A stretch of DNA of 64,000 nt, taken from Oreocharis arfaki (taxonomy: Eukaryota; Chordata; Aves; Passeriformes; Paramythiidae). This document shows positions 13,501 to 28,500 of this stretch, in pieces. Where the stretch lies: the NCBI GenBank assembly GCA_013398015.1, contig VZRR01007842.1, positions 62,001 through 126,000 of the forward strand, read 5' to 3'. A program made the position numbers and the translations under genes. The notes below the pieces were generated by a model. The model saw only the letters and a program-made list of their open reading frames with translations, ran no database searches and was not told the DNA's origin. The first letter of the stretch is position 1. Every line of letters begins with the position of its first letter.

Positions 13501-16500
13501 CAGTTGCAGGTTTTTTCTCTTTATCTTGTCTGTTACTGACCTGTTACCGCTCCAATTTTAAGTCCCTATGTACTCTTGTTAAAAGCTAAGAAACGTACTC
13601 TTATTAAAATCAACACCTTAAAATTCTCCTACACTACCAGTAGACCAAAGATTTATTCGGTAGTGCTGTGTAGGGGGTCTCATGTAGTAAATTGTTTGGT
13701 CTCTAGCAGGTGAGGAGTTTTGGAAAGGAAACAAGAGCACTTTCTCCAGCAGTTCTGGCATTCCCAATGTGCACTTTGCCATTTATGAGATGGCAAATTG
13801 TTGGTCCTGCCCAGGTGCCTTGAGGGCAAAGGAATAGAGCCCTTGATGCAGGCTTCTTCATTAGCCTTCCCACCAAATTTGGCTTCCAGCAAGTCTTGTT
13901 TCTCCGATGGTATTTCAAAGCTTTACCTGTGGCAAGGAGGGCAGAAGAGGCCACCAAGGTAGCAAGATTCTTCACAGCAATGATCTTTGATCAGCTTGGA
14001 CAACTGGAGGCGGACTTGGGGAACCCAAATTAGAGACTGTGTCTGCAGGTATTCTGATGAGCAGTTTTGCAAAGGGATTAAACACTGAAGGATTCCATCT
14101 GGTGAAACTGAGAGCGGGTAGATCATGTGGGGTTTGTGGGAGCGATCTTGAACATCTTTGAAAGAAAGGCTTAGAATCTGGGGAAATCCTCTGCGAGGGC
14201 ATAGCTGGGTAAAATCTATGGTGTGTGGAAGGAGTTGTCTAATGACACTGTCTAGTGAAACTACCTCAGAGAGAAATCTAAGAGACTGCCTCAGGTGACA
14301 AGTGTTGGCAAGAAAGCAATCCCAAGGATCAAGTCTGTGGAAAAATGAGCCAATAATGGAAGCAGTCAAGCCTCCTGCAGGAAAGTAGATTGTATCCATT
14401 ACTGAAAAAAGTCTTTCTTTTGTCTAGGGTTAAATCTCTGGACTGATTTTAAGACATGGTTTAGAGCTTGATCTACATGGAGGCAGGAGTTACTGCTGTC
14501 CATACGCAGCAAGGCCCTACATTTTAATACACTGTTGTTTTAAGGGAGGGGAGGCGGGGAGTTGTGAGGCTCTGAATGTAGATCTCACCAAGAGGACACC
14601 TTCTCAGAGCACAGGACTAGATGTTGTGGTAAGAAAGCAACAAAGGAAGCTGTAAGAGATATTTAAAACTATAAAGCACTGAAAAAGATGGGAGCATAAG
14701 TGAAGAAACAACGATAAAATGGGAGTATAAGAAAAAGGGCAACTGACAGGTATAAAAGAAAATCTTTAACCAAAAGGACCCCCCCAAAAAGGCAGGCTAG
14801 CGATCAAAGTAAAATGATGGAATAAAAGAAGCAGAGTTTATGAAAAATGTGTTAATAAAATGTGTAAGGACTATGGGGAACAGAAGGAATTCCATACAGG
14901 AAATACAGTAAGTGTGAAGAATTATCATTGTTGCATGTTTAATCACTTTATCTGATGCCCACTGGAAAAAGGAGCACCATAATATTTAAACGCATTATCC
15001 ACATTGGTTAGCAGTATTAAATTCAGGGAAATAGGGTCACAGAGATGCTTACATCATATATTTTTACAGCTTCACCACTATAATTTGTTATTTATGGTGC
15101 TGTCACAGACATGGTATTTTGCATATTATTGGTGAGAAAAGCAGTAGTCAGAAAGATGAAGCTTCATTATAGTGACATGTTAAATGATTATGATGTGGGA
15201 AGGCCAATAGTCTTTCAACACCATCATATAACAGGGAGGGTAACAGTGGTTCATAAGCAGCATGGTCAAAAGTATTTTATAAAGATTCTCGTATTATAAA
15301 CAACTTTTAAAATCTTGCTTATACTTATACTCACTGAGTTGCCCTGAGGGCTGTACCCTGGGTATGCAGCCTACTTTGGAATTCCAATAGTCTGTGTTGT
15401 GAAGATGGCCCAGGTACCCCACCAGGGGGGTTCTGAGGAGCAGCTGGGTCTGAAAACTGCCCTTCCCTAGCCAGCAGGGTGGGAGGAGGAGAGGTAAACA
15501 GCTGCATGCTGACCTTGACATCAGGCAGGGAAGATCTCTTTCATATGCAAATTTTCCTGAGGTTGTTCCAGTACATGGCCAGGTGAAGAGTACGATGATA
15601 ACCTATTTTGTGTCATGTCATGATATTTAAGCCCTATTTTGGAATACTAAAGGTTATGAGGATTTGTGCACTGTATAAAATGAGCTGAGGTAGTAAGTAC
15701 AAAGTGAAACTTGACAGATTTCAGGAGAAACCTGTACATTCAAATCCTGAAAGTTACGTAGTCCCTCCGAAGCTACATATTATTCTTTACTCCCCTTCCA
15801 TTTTTGAGAATTACTCCCAACCCATCAAGATCAGGCCACATATCAGCGCTGTATCTTATTTCAAAATTTTAGCAGTAACTGCTTACCCAGTTTCAGACTA
15901 GTTGTACATGCATCCCCCCAAATGTTTTTTTTGGTGGGTTGAAGAGTGTTCTTGGTGCTCTGACTTCCTTCTCTTGACTCTTCCCATCTCCGTGTGTGTG
16001 ATTGCAGGTCCATGGTCACAGACCATTCAGGATGCTGGTGTGAATGAGCAGTGCAGCAACATCCTCAACAGCAAGCGGTTTATGCTGGACATGTTGTATG
16101 CGCATAACAAAAAGCCCAAAGATGAAGAGGAGAAGGAGCTGGAGGCGAAGGAGGAAAAGAAGGAGACGGAGGAAAGCGAGGAGTCACTCACTAGCCTAGC
16201 CAGCAGGATCTCTATTCTTCAGGCCACAAAGCAGGCCAAAGATGAAAGTGTCAAAAAGATGGAGATTGGAAATCTGGACAACCAAGGCAGTGTGAAAGCC
16301 TTTGCAGAAAAATTTAACAGTGGTGAGCTGGCTAAGGGGACAGCAGTGCCTGAAGATGAAATCAGTGAACAGGTCCCTGAGAAAACACCAGCACAGACAA
16401 AGAAGGAATCTGATTACATCTGGGATCAGCTCATGGCTAATCCTCGAGAACTTAAAATCAAAGACATGGATTTTACAGACTTGGGGGAGGAGGATGATGT

Positions 16501-19500
16501 AGATGTGTTGGACATGGATATGGGTCCTGGGGACTCCGTTGTTCCCCCTCCTCCACCACCACCTTCTTTCCTGGGTTTGCCTCCTCCACCGCCTCCCCCC
16601 TTGTTTGGATGTCCTCCTCCACCTCCGCCCTCTGCTAATTTATTGGCTCCTCCTCCACTGTTCAGCACTCCTCAGGGTTTAGGGTCACCCCAGGTTTCTA
16701 GGGGTCAGCCAGCATTTATAAAGAAGAAGAAAACCATCCGTCTGTTTTGGAATGAGGTACGGCCATTTGAGTGGCAGTGTAAAAACAACAAACGCTGCAG
16801 AGAATTCCTGTGGTCGAAACTGGAACCCATTAAGGTGGACACTTCCAAACTGGAGCATCTCTTTGAGTCTAAATCCAAGGAACTGCCTGTCACAAAGGTA
16901 CAGCTTGTATTCAGTTTGCTTTTTTTCTGCTATTGTATTGGTATTCATTCTGAATTAGAGCTAGGTGATTTATGTTGTTTATATCAAACCAGTGGAAATT
17001 ACTGGATGTGTTTCTAGCTTGGCCTATGACGGAAGATATTCCGTGGCCTGACACTAGAGATGAGCCTAGGGTGGTGTACGTGCCAAGTTGCCCTCCTGTC
17101 TCAGGTCTGCCAGTTGTGGGATATCACTCCAGGTAGCAAATACCAACAAATTTTACATCAGATTGTCCATAGCTGAGTGCCAATCCTGGAGTCTGAAATA
17201 TTTTCTGTCGCGTTCATAAAAAGGTCACAGCATGGTGATTCATATCTGTGTATTTGACAGTTCTTCACTTGGTAATATTTTCCTAATCGCTATGTGGAAA
17301 GCTTAGAATATCGGAGTGGATCTGCTGCAAAGAGTCTACACATGTGCTTTGTTCTGAAGGATCAAATCATCAGCTGGACCAAGTTTACAGCTGAACTCTG
17401 CAGGGCTGTTGAGTTTTTGTTTTATACTGGTGAACAGGTCTATTTTAAGCCTTTAATTTATGCAATGTGGCAATTTTAGGATAGAAGCTGGCACGGGAAG
17501 TACCTCTGTAACTAGGATTCCCTCTTCCACAGTATTGTTATAAAATAAACTCTCAAAGGCTCCTGACATGGCTGTTTAACATTAGAATCAACAACAAAAG
17601 GAAGCTTTTTATAGTTACATTTAGGAATTTGAAGTAGCATTAAAAAAGTTATTAGCCTGAACATTTGTTTTTCATGGCTACATAAACTCTTTTTCTTCTA
17701 AGCAGCATAATTGGTATCAGGGAAACTGGTTTTGTCCAGTTAAAATGGTAGTAAAAAGTGTCCATCTCTTTTAGAATAAATGAATCGCTTGTGTGTTTTC
17801 TCTGTATGCCTGTGTGTTTTATAACAAGAAAAAAGCAGTTAGCACCTTGAATATTTTACTTCTCTTTAGCTAGAGAAAGTTATATCTACTATGTATTATA
17901 GATACTATTGTTTGCTCCTGCTCTGGGGAGTCTGGATGTCTCACAGTAAAGGGTCTCTATGTCACTTGTCCAGTTTATTAACTCAAAATTTTCTAATAGT
18001 CATTCTTGATCTTCTTGACCAAGTGGAAACATTGCAATTTCTATAATCAAGCCCCCAAATACCTAGCAAGCAACAGGTATAGAGATGGCTTGTGTAGATT
18101 CTGCCATCACTGGTTTTAGCTGAATTTTTTTGTGACACAGGTGCATGTATATCTGAAACATATGGTGTAGCACCTTTAAAAACGCATTCAGCTGATTGTT
18201 CATCTGGCCAATGCTGAGATTAATTTCTCTTTCTAATTCCTCTTCTGCTGAGGAAGGAATGCTGGTGACGTCGTGGCATGCTACTCCTCATCTCTCTCCC
18301 CGTAAATACAAATCTGCCACAGATGGTTCATAGATGGAAGGAATGAGAGCATTTTCTTAGATCCATAAAATATTTAATTCCTCGAATTGGATGTGGAATG
18401 ATGACATATTTGCCATTTCCAAAATTTAGCTTTGTGCTAAGTGCCAGCATTGTAATGGAGCACTCTGGCTGATTCTTAATCTTTTATTCTCGCATGAAAT
18501 TTTGCTAAAATGTTAAATTGTTGGAATTAAGACTTGTTTACTTTTCCAGTCAATCATCGTGCATGTTCCCAAACTACCCTTGGCCATTTTCCCTCCCTCA
18601 CACTTGCTTCTCAAACCTGCCTGATGCTTTGGCACAGCTTTTGGCTTGTGGCTGGAAGATGAGTGAGCAGGTTTCTTTGAAATTAGTGCAAGTCTGAGGA
18701 ATGATTTAGGTGACTGCTTTCCCCTTGGCGACTAATAACTGCTCTCTGCATGAGACATTGTGCTTTTGGCTCTCTTTCCACCCTGTCCCATAACGCAGAC
18801 ATAGAAGTCTCATTGTCTCATTGCAGAGAAGACAATGGGGACCAAGGAGTACCATAGCAGAACTCTATGCAGGCTTTGGAAACTCCTGCCTGGTTTTCGT
18901 GAACACCAGCAAAGCTTCCAGAGGAGGAGATGGTCCTTAGATCAAGTCAGAGTGGGAATAATTAAGCAGACCACTGAATCCGTAAAAGACTTGAGGTTTG
19001 GTACAAAAATTGCACTCAAATTAGGATAGCTCTCGCTTTTTCCAGACTGCTTGGTTTATTTCCAGAGAGCACATTCCCCGTTGTGTCTAGTTTCTCCTGT
19101 CCAATGGCTGCAATCCAAAACAGGTTTATTCTATAATATCGTAAAGTCTGACTCACAGCTCAGTTGGTTCAGCTGAAAAAAGAGAGTGCAGAGCAACAAA
19201 TCAAAAGTCAAACCTCCAGATTTCATAGCAAGAGATGGAAGTAGGTGCATGGAAAGGGAACAGTCCAGAAGGATGAGAGGAAAAGCAAAGTCAGGGTGTG
19301 TAAGGGAGGCTTGGCTCTATCTTGTGCTTATGCTCTCTCATACAGCTGTAACCAATTTTACTCCAGTTTCTAATCCTTCACTGTGATTTCCACAACACAC
19401 AGCTATAAACAGCTACTTCCTGGCTCATGAGAAGTTTTTCATTAAACACAATAGACTGTAATAAAATAAAGTGGATTTTAAATTGTAGTATATAATATGG

Positions 19501-22500
19501 GATTTTGGGGGCTGGGACTGGGAGAGGAGATTCTTGATTTTAGGAAAAGTTGTGCCACACTGAGCAACTTGCACATAGATTTTAGTTAGTGGAGCACCTT
19601 TAGGTGCAGGTGGTTTGTTTTTTAGAGTAGAGCACCACTACGTTATATTTGCCAATAGAAAGAGTGATCAGGTATCTCCTCCAAGCCAGTCTAGTATTTC
19701 CTTCCTTCTCACTCCACCAAATAAAGCAGGTATTTTGGCAAAGTACTTCAAAGTGTTTGCTTTTCTGTGAAGAGAGATGAAAAGATGCAGACACTCCTGA
19801 ATCAAATGCTGTTGTTTCAGCCCTTTTGCCATCCACTTGGTTTTGCATGAATGTATTATTTTGCTGATTCGTGTATACCCTTTGGGATATAGTGATTCAT
19901 CATGTGCCCACAGACATAAAAATTAGTAGGAGAGAAAAATGAAGGAATCTGTTTTCATGTACACACGTATACACATGCATAGACACATATTCCTTTTGAA
20001 AGAATTTGTTGCAATTTCAATAAATGCCTAGACAAGTCATAAGTGTGGACCAGAGTTTCTGAAAAAGATTACATACATATATCCTGGAAAAAGTCAGTGG
20101 CAGCTGAGCAATTCCATTATGAATCTCCTGTATTAAATCCTTGCTAATTGAGATAGAGATTAAAAAAAAAAAAAATTTAAAAAGCGCCATCTCACTATTA
20201 AGGGAGATATTTCTGTTCTATTGATGCAGACTTCTGCAACTTTAAAGGCAAGAGATATTTCTGAGTTGATGCTCATATATAATTATTTATTTATATGACC
20301 TCTTGAAAAGCTATTTAAATTTTTCTGCTTCCCATATTAATTAAAACAAAGAGGCATGTTTAAGGCTATGTTCTCATCACACTACAAATCACTGTCTGTG
20401 GGATGGTAATAGTTTTTAAATAATCCATCTGGACTACCCAGTCTTCAACAGAGGCAAGAGAATGTGGCCAGTTAGGTCTTGTAAAGGTCTAAATTCACTG
20501 TAATTGTTAATACCATGCAGAAGTGTTTGTTTTCCACAGATTATACTACCTGGTATGTTTTTATTTTATAACTACTTTTGTAATTACATTTAATGATATA
20601 GTATATGTAGTATTCAGAAGTTCAGGGATTACACTTCATACTGATACATTAAAATATAAAATCAAGTGCACTAGTTTACTGTTCCCTCAAGCATTTTAAG
20701 TCATTCCCTGTTAATGATTTATAGAGCATAGATTAAAGTCACCAAATATTGTAATAGAAATTACTAGTTGTAGCTTATTTGAAGTCACACAGCTTATTTG
20801 AAGTCTTATTTGAAGTCTTCCACATGTGCAATTTCATTGCAGACAAAAAGCAATTCTTTTCCTAGTAGTAAGGTAGTAAAGTTCATAGTAGTAAAAATCT
20901 TTCTCTTTTCTTTATCCTTTTATTTATTTGGAAAGGATTTCTTTGGTACTCAGACGTCGTCCCCAGAATGGATTTAAAATCTCTTCAGCTCCTGTTTTTG
21001 AAAAGGGTTACTCACCCCAACATTTATATCCCATGTGCAGTTATGGCTCTGGAAAATACCTCCATGCACACATGCCGTGTGCAGCTCATCTGTCTTTCAC
21101 AACTCATTGTTAGGGAGCATGTGCACTGTTGGGATCACAGTGATCCCAGCCCTGAGTGTCCTGCGTCCCCCAAATGAATATGTCTCCCTTGTCAGACTTG
21201 GGAGCCTAAAAACAGAACTGCGGATTTGAGGCTTACTTACCCATACCACATGTGGGAAGCTTAAATTTAACTCCTTTCCCCTGGCCTTTTCCCTTCAGCA
21301 TAAATTCTTCGGAGCTGTGTAATTCTGTGTTCCAAAGAACAAGGTAAAAAGTGGTGGTTTAAAAAAGGCTTAGTGCAATACAACGTCAAGAGGAAGCAGT
21401 CTCTGGTGAACCCTGTTTGGTTTTAATGTGATCTTGGCCACTAACTGTGGTCCTGAAAATGTGATTAGTGGCTTGGGAAGTAAAAGTTACTGCTTTAAGG
21501 GAGAAGCTGCATCTCACATCCTTCAGGCAGCTCCCCAAGAAAAAGAAGAGTCTCTTACTCAAAGAAGGGAAAGCTCAAGGTGTTAAGAAGAGATCGGTTC
21601 TGACAAAACTGATATAGAAACATTGAAAACAAATGTTATCTTTGCTCCCCTAAAATTTATCCTGTTTACTGCAAAACTGTTGTTTCTTTCTAAGTTTCAA
21701 AAAACAACCCTCTTATTACTTTCTCAGATCATACACATGTGGTATTCCCCAACTCCTGTAAACAGCACTTGCCTTCAGTCCCGTGTGCCCACAGAAGTTG
21801 CATCATACCACGTTAGTCGTGCTGGTATGATGAAAGGACTGTGGTACCACACAGGTGCTGGGCAGGCTGCAGGAACCAGGGGGCAAACCCCTTCCTGTGC
21901 AAGCAAGGTTCTGAGCTATGCCAGAAAAAGTATCTTTGTAATGATACAGCTGCATTCCCCATTATGGGCTGTCCACAGCTGGAGGTGCTTTGATGAAATC
22001 ACATTTGCTAACTTCCAATTCAGAAACAGCACAGAGGCCTGGCAGTGGGGTACTTTTTGTCTCAGTGTCTGTGGTGCAGACCCAAAGAAAGTGAAGGACA
22101 AAGCTCCATAGTCTAAAAACCAATCCTGAACACAGATTGAGACTTGAGCAGTAAGTCTCCTCCTGGGCTTTCCCCAAATCCACACGAGATGCAAGACTGA
22201 TACATCAGTGTGCGGGACTTCTCCCTACATTCCTGTGCTTGACGGCATTCCTCAGCCCATCTCTGATAGGGCAAAGGCAGAAGAACCACAGAAAACATGT
22301 TTACGGTGTTCACATATATGCAGAGGAAGGAAAAAACACGGAGTATGAGGAGCAGAGTCTTCTCACCTTTCAGCTACCCAGCACAACATCCGTGGTTACC
22401 AAAGAGTCTCCTTCTAGCGTGGGGTGATGAGAGAGAGAGAGGCATGCTGAGGTGTAAAAGCAAAGACCACATTCACGACTACATTATGCCATATAAGTGG

Positions 22501-25500
22501 GTTTTGAGTCCCCTTGCGTAGTTCGTTCACATTTTGCCACTATAAGAATGGGGATAAAGAGAAAGAAATTCCTTGGGTCTCTTCTAGAAGGAAATTTAAA
22601 GCACATCTTGCCAGTTCTTTGTGGGTTTTTTTATTATTTGTACTGGAGGTAAGATCCAAGCATATGGATAGTCTCAAATAAAACTTTGAAAAAAGCATGA
22701 GGGTTGAAATTTTTCTGCATCTCTGAAGGACTTGACAGACATATCACGAGCAGCAAGGCAGAATAACTTTCTCCTGGCAGCCAGAGGTCAGAAGACCATG
22801 CCAGTGCCTCCAGATAGGTACCTACAGCTCCTTTGCCAGTGTCCGAGGTGGATTTATAACACAAGAGAATGCTGGCAGGCAGGTGGGAACTACTCTGTTT
22901 CCCAGTCAGCCATGCAAGTGAGGGAGGGTCCAGATTATTGCATTGAACAGGGAATTGAACCCTGGAGCCCCTTGGCTGCCCAGCTGCTGCCCCACCAGTC
23001 CTTCGCTGGCCAGTCCTGCTGCACAGCAGAGCTCTGGGCTGGCAGAGACAGTTTCAGGTGTTTTTCAGACTGGCTCCTACCCCAAACTGCCCTTTTGAGG
23101 AGTGTGTCAGACTAGCTCTGCTTTGCACGGCAGTGTTCAGATCTCTGATTGAACCCTTGCAGCTCATGTTGATAGGATAAGGATGTGCTAGGAGAATTCA
23201 GCTTATTGTGATGCCTACAAATAAATTAGATTTACATTCAGTGTCAGCTTTCTTGAGTGGGGGAAGTCATTAGTGAAAGGAGTGGCATTTCCTTTATAAA
23301 ACAGATCAGGGGAATAATGACCTTGTTCTCTTCTTTACTAAGAAAACTGCTGCGGATGGGAAGCGACAGGAGATCATTGTGCTGGACTCAAAGCGAAGCA
23401 ACACCATTAATATTGGCTTGACTGTGTTGCCCCCTCCCCGCACCATCAAGACTGCTATTTTGAACTTTGACGAATATGCCTTAAACAAGGAAGGAATAGA
23501 GGTAAGAAAGAATAGTCAATGTCTCCAAGTCTGCGTTTTCAATACTTTTCTTTTCCCATGTTGCATATGGTAACAGCCAGACTGGTCATGGAGGAGGGAG
23601 AAGGGGGTGTATTATGTCGTGTCTGAGTGTCGAAATTTGTGAAATTGGTGCAGTGGGCTCAGAAGCATGAAGTGTCGTGAGGCTGGGCATGCTCAGTGAT
23701 CATGGATTATCTGCTTTGTTTGAGTAGCAATGGTGTTAATTCCTGTCAGGTTTTTCAGAGTATTATCTGAAGCTTGACTGAAATATTGTGAGAAGCAAAA
23801 ATAGGCAGTGAGTTACTAGGGCTGATGCAACTGGTACAGGGTTTAATAAATTTCGTGCCCAGCTAGCTGTTGGAGTCATTCTAGATTGTATATCTAATGG
23901 AAAACAAATACAGCGACTAGTTCTGCCCAGAATAGCATTTCTGCGTTACTGTTGTTTGAAGAAAAACAGTTGGTATAAAGATTACAGATGATGTAATTTT
24001 CACCACTACATGTTTGACTTTGCAGATATTCTTACCAAGATCCAAGATGAGCTCTGTTTATTATTTTTTTTATCAAAACATTTTTCTTCTATGAAGTGTA
24101 AAAGAAGCCTACGGCTCCACTGTTTTTTTCATTATGGTTGTATTCGTTTCAATTTTTTTTTCCCAATACGCCTGTATCATCTAGTAAGAGTAATCTGCAC
24201 AACAGCAAATCTCGACCAATGACTATCAGAGGCCATATATTAATTCACAGTCACTTTTTAGTGGTTTGGCACTGTGTTTCATGATTTTCCCCTTTCCACC
24301 TTCACCTTGCTGACTACAAAAGAAAATGAGAAAAGCTTCCTGGAATGAAAATGGAGTTGCCAACAGTTACTTGCAAAAGAAATGCTTAAGGCAAAAGATC
24401 CTTCTAGCTAGAAGGCAAGGCCTGATTTATTCCTGCTAGAATATAGTTTCTTCCCAAAGCTGTATTACTTACTTGCTATATGAATACTTCACTCATTTTA
24501 TGAAGGTGACAGATCACTCTAAAAAAGTTATTTTTCATGACCCAGCCCGTTTACCCACCACTGTAGTCTGCACAACTAAGCTTTAAAGTGTTGGAGAGAA
24601 GTACCCCACCAGCCAAGCCCAGCTCACAGACAGCCAGTTAGATCTCAGTGCTGTAGGCAGTGTTTCCATACAAAGTCCAACATAAAATGACTGACAAAGA
24701 AGGACAAGTCTTCATTAACTTCCATGTATCATCTCCTTTGACTTGTGTCCTTCTCTGGCTTCAGGTGCTCTGCACAGCTCGCCTTTTCCACTCCAACATT
24801 TGTCTCTGGGCTGCCCATCTGCCAAACACCTGTTGTGGTGTCCACAGCTGTGCTTTGTACCACCACACCCTCCTTTGGGTGGTCTTTCCATTAGCTGCCA
24901 GGAACCCATAATTTCATTTAAAATATATATGAAGGTGGATTTCAATTTGAGGAATTCAAGAAACCAGGAAATTGTACACTGGTAATATACTTGCCCAGTG
25001 CTCAAGAAAAGATCTCTGAGGTCTGTCCCCACAACTTGAAGCTAAGGATGTGAGTAATCCTAATGTGATCATTCAGGTATTTGAAATCAAGAGAAAGGAT
25101 GAGTGCAGTAGAGCCCAGATACTTTGCACTTTAAGGGATGAAGTCTTGATTGGTGGGGAAGGATGATGTCCATGGAGAAAAGAGCTTTTTTTCCTCAATT
25201 ACATATATTTATTTACTTCTTATGGGGTAAAACCCTACACTGAATTCAGATTCCCTTTCCCAATCCCAAACTACAGATTTTTCTTACAGCATGTTACAGA
25301 GTCAGGTCTTTATAGTGATAGAGAGGCCTGGATTGAGCTGTGCAGAACTGGCCAGCTAGCACACAGGTTGATGCAAAAAGGCATTATTGTGAGTCCCACT
25401 GTTTTCAGCAGATCCCTGCCTCGGTTTTCCGTACTGCCCCTTTGGTCTACAGTGTAGACAAGCTTTGTTTCCTGTGTCTCTTTTCTCTGTTTATTTGCTT

Positions 25501-28500
25501 TAGCCCCAAAGTTAACATCGAGGGAAAAAAGGTTGTTGTTTCAGTCTAGATTTTTAGAAAGTTTTCTGGTTCATATCTACCTAAATATAAGGAAATAATT
25601 GGTAGCCACTTTGAATGAATCAGTAATAGTCTAAGAATCAGCTTAATTTATTAAAAAACCTGCAGATAATAAAGCAATTTTCTATATAATGTAATTGAGA
25701 GGTTATCTATGGGTTGATTGAGGTAGGACTGGTATGGAAAAAAGTCATGCAATGTACCTAAGTAAAAAAATTGTATCACAGTGGATACTCAAAAGCCTTT
25801 CTGCGCAGTAATTGTCTAGAAGACTTGTCACATCCAGTACACAGAAGAGAGAGATGTGAAGAGAGCAGGAAAAGAAATGTGTGCGGTGACAACGTAACAT
25901 TCACTGCTAAAATTGCAGAGAAGCTATAATTTAGGATCGTCTTCAGCTTTTGTCAGATCCAACACAGAGCAGAGCACCAGCAGTGTAAAAAATCACCTGA
26001 GCCATCCTTTGCCTTGGCAGTGAGCTCTGTGCTGTGTCCTTCACTGAGGAGCGTCGCCACTGTCATATGAGTGTGTGTGTGGCTTTAGTTCTCTACCTTG
26101 GTGGATTAAATGGTACCTTAAAGCTGACCTTAGTGGTTCCTTTAAGGAGAGTAGACTGAAGCAGTGCTGGCAGTAGTGCTGGCAACAAGGCAGGGATGCG
26201 GTGGGCTGCAGGCTACAAGTTTGTGATAGCCCAGTTCATCATCAAGTCCATAGATAGACCAATAGGTCCAGTAGAGCCTCCACTGCTGCCCTACATCCTG
26301 CTGAATGCTGCTTTGCTTTTGACATGGAACTCTTGTCAGTAATCCATACTTTAATTTTTTAACTTTAAAGATATAACTAAGAGGAAAAAATTCCTCCAGT
26401 TACTTTAAAGCCCTCTATCCCTAAGTATGTTGCGTATTTATAGGTTTTAAAGCAGTTAGGTACCCCTGAGCTGTGAAAAAAGGCAGAAATTGGGGCCATG
26501 ACACTAGAAAGGCAGATGCAGTCCACTTAGTATGCAAAGCAGGCACTGTTTACGATGTATTTTCAGAGGAATGCACATTGTGTGTTTTCAAGCATGAGTC
26601 CAGCTAAAAAAACTTTTGCCACCTTACATTTGCCAAAGTGTTTGTGTTTTCCTTTCTTTGAAAGCTTGGCATTCGTTGTATTCAAACAGCTTGGAGCTCA
26701 CTGCAGAATAAAGAGCTACCTCCTTAGCATGGATGAGGTCTTGCTCTGAGTTAAGCAAAAGAGGCGAGCTTGAAATCCTGGCGCCTAATTTTTATTTATC
26801 AGAGGCAACTGCAAGAAAGGAGTCTAACAAACCAGTCCTTGGTGCTTGTCTGTAGCGAAGGAAATGAGTGGATCCCTCTATAGAGGGCTGCTCCGTAAGG
26901 AAACATGGATCAAAACAAAATTATACCAAAGATTGTGATTAATTTAGCAGAGAAAAATTAGGGTAGGAAATCAGCATGCAATATTTTCTGCTTTATAATA
27001 TAGCTTTGGGATGCTAAGCAATGTTGATTGCATTAGTAGGTATAGTTTTTAGTAAATCTTTGAAATGAAAAAATCTCTCCAGGTCTGCTACCCCTTCCAT
27101 ACCCATAATAAGTAATTCGAAGTCTAGGTGTCTGGAGTGGCTAGGTAGCCCTGAGATGCAAAAATGGGTAAAAAATGAGAGCTTGGTGTTAAAAAGCCAG
27201 AGGTATGAACAAATAATCAAAAAACATGTATAAACAAAAATCAAGATTTGATTTTTGGAAACAAGTAAAGTATTTACATTTTTATTGTGATTGTTGACGT
27301 GGTACATCAACATTCGCAGTTTCCAATTAGTTTAGCTCATGCTTTGTAAGAGTGTGATGGGATGTTTCCAATGATGCTAGCTCATGTGACCCAAAAGAAC
27401 ACTTTTTTTCACAAGTCTCAACAGAAGAGAGAAAGGCCTCAGTGGTGCCTTGCTGGCGAGACACCCACAGTTAACATATCACAGCCCTAATCTGTTTCAG
27501 ACTTTATTTAGAGAAAAAATGCCACACTTTCTCTCCTTGCAGCAAACCAAAACATCATCTGCACTTTCTGTGACCAGCAATGACATGTTCATGTATTTCT
27601 GTAGGGAGATGAGGAATAGGAGTGGTCTGACTGAGGCAGTGGTGTCAGTTCTTGATTTACAGGGGTGGCCGTCAGCGTTTTAGATGTAGTTCCTCCTCAG
27701 AGTTGGATCACTTTTGGAAGAGTTGTAATAAAATTAGTGCAGGCAGCCTCCCTTACTGTGAAGTTCTGACCTTCATAGGCTATTATATTTTCTTAGAGTT
27801 TCTACAGGTGATGTAAACCAGCAATGGGTCTTGTTAACAGCTGCCTGGGAAGCTAAAATGTGAGAGACCTCTTTAGGGGTTGGATTGTGTTCTGAGGCCT
27901 GTCACATACCTGATGAAATACCCACTAGCGTATATTTGGTTATGCAGCTTATGTATTTGTGGTCCTCAAGCCACAGAAAGCTTTGGACACAACAAACAGA
28001 TATTTGAGTTACTAATTTTTTCAGTCTCGTGTTCACCTGGTAAGGTCAGTTGAAACCAAACACAAAAGACAAGACACCCCTGCAACCTCATCATCACTGA
28101 GAAGCCCCTGTATGTCATGAAAGAGAAAACTTAAGCACCTAATTTCCTCAGAGGCTCTGGGCTGTGTGCTGTCACTGATTAGGTGCTTCCTTGCATCTTA
28201 CACTGAGGCCCATGACCCTCAGCCATATGTTGCTTTTGTAAGTCTTTCCTCTTAGGAACTTTTGGAGATTATACCTCAGGATGGTAGAGTCCGGGAAATA
28301 AGCAGTTTGATCCCTTTGCTGAAAGGACAAGCAGGTGGCTGGGTCAAGCAATTCAGCAGCAGAGTAATTAGGATCCATTATCTCATGCAAAAATTTCTTA
28401 TTTTCCTTCATTATTTGTGCACTGGTTTTCCTCGAAAGATAAGGCTCTGGCCCAAACAGTTGTGTGAGAATGCATGAAGGTGAAATACATGAGTCACACA

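Noticed and set aside
16426..16668. Glycine-rich minus-strand ORF
   Set aside because: It is the complement of the FH1 proline codons in the plus-strand FHOD3 exon.
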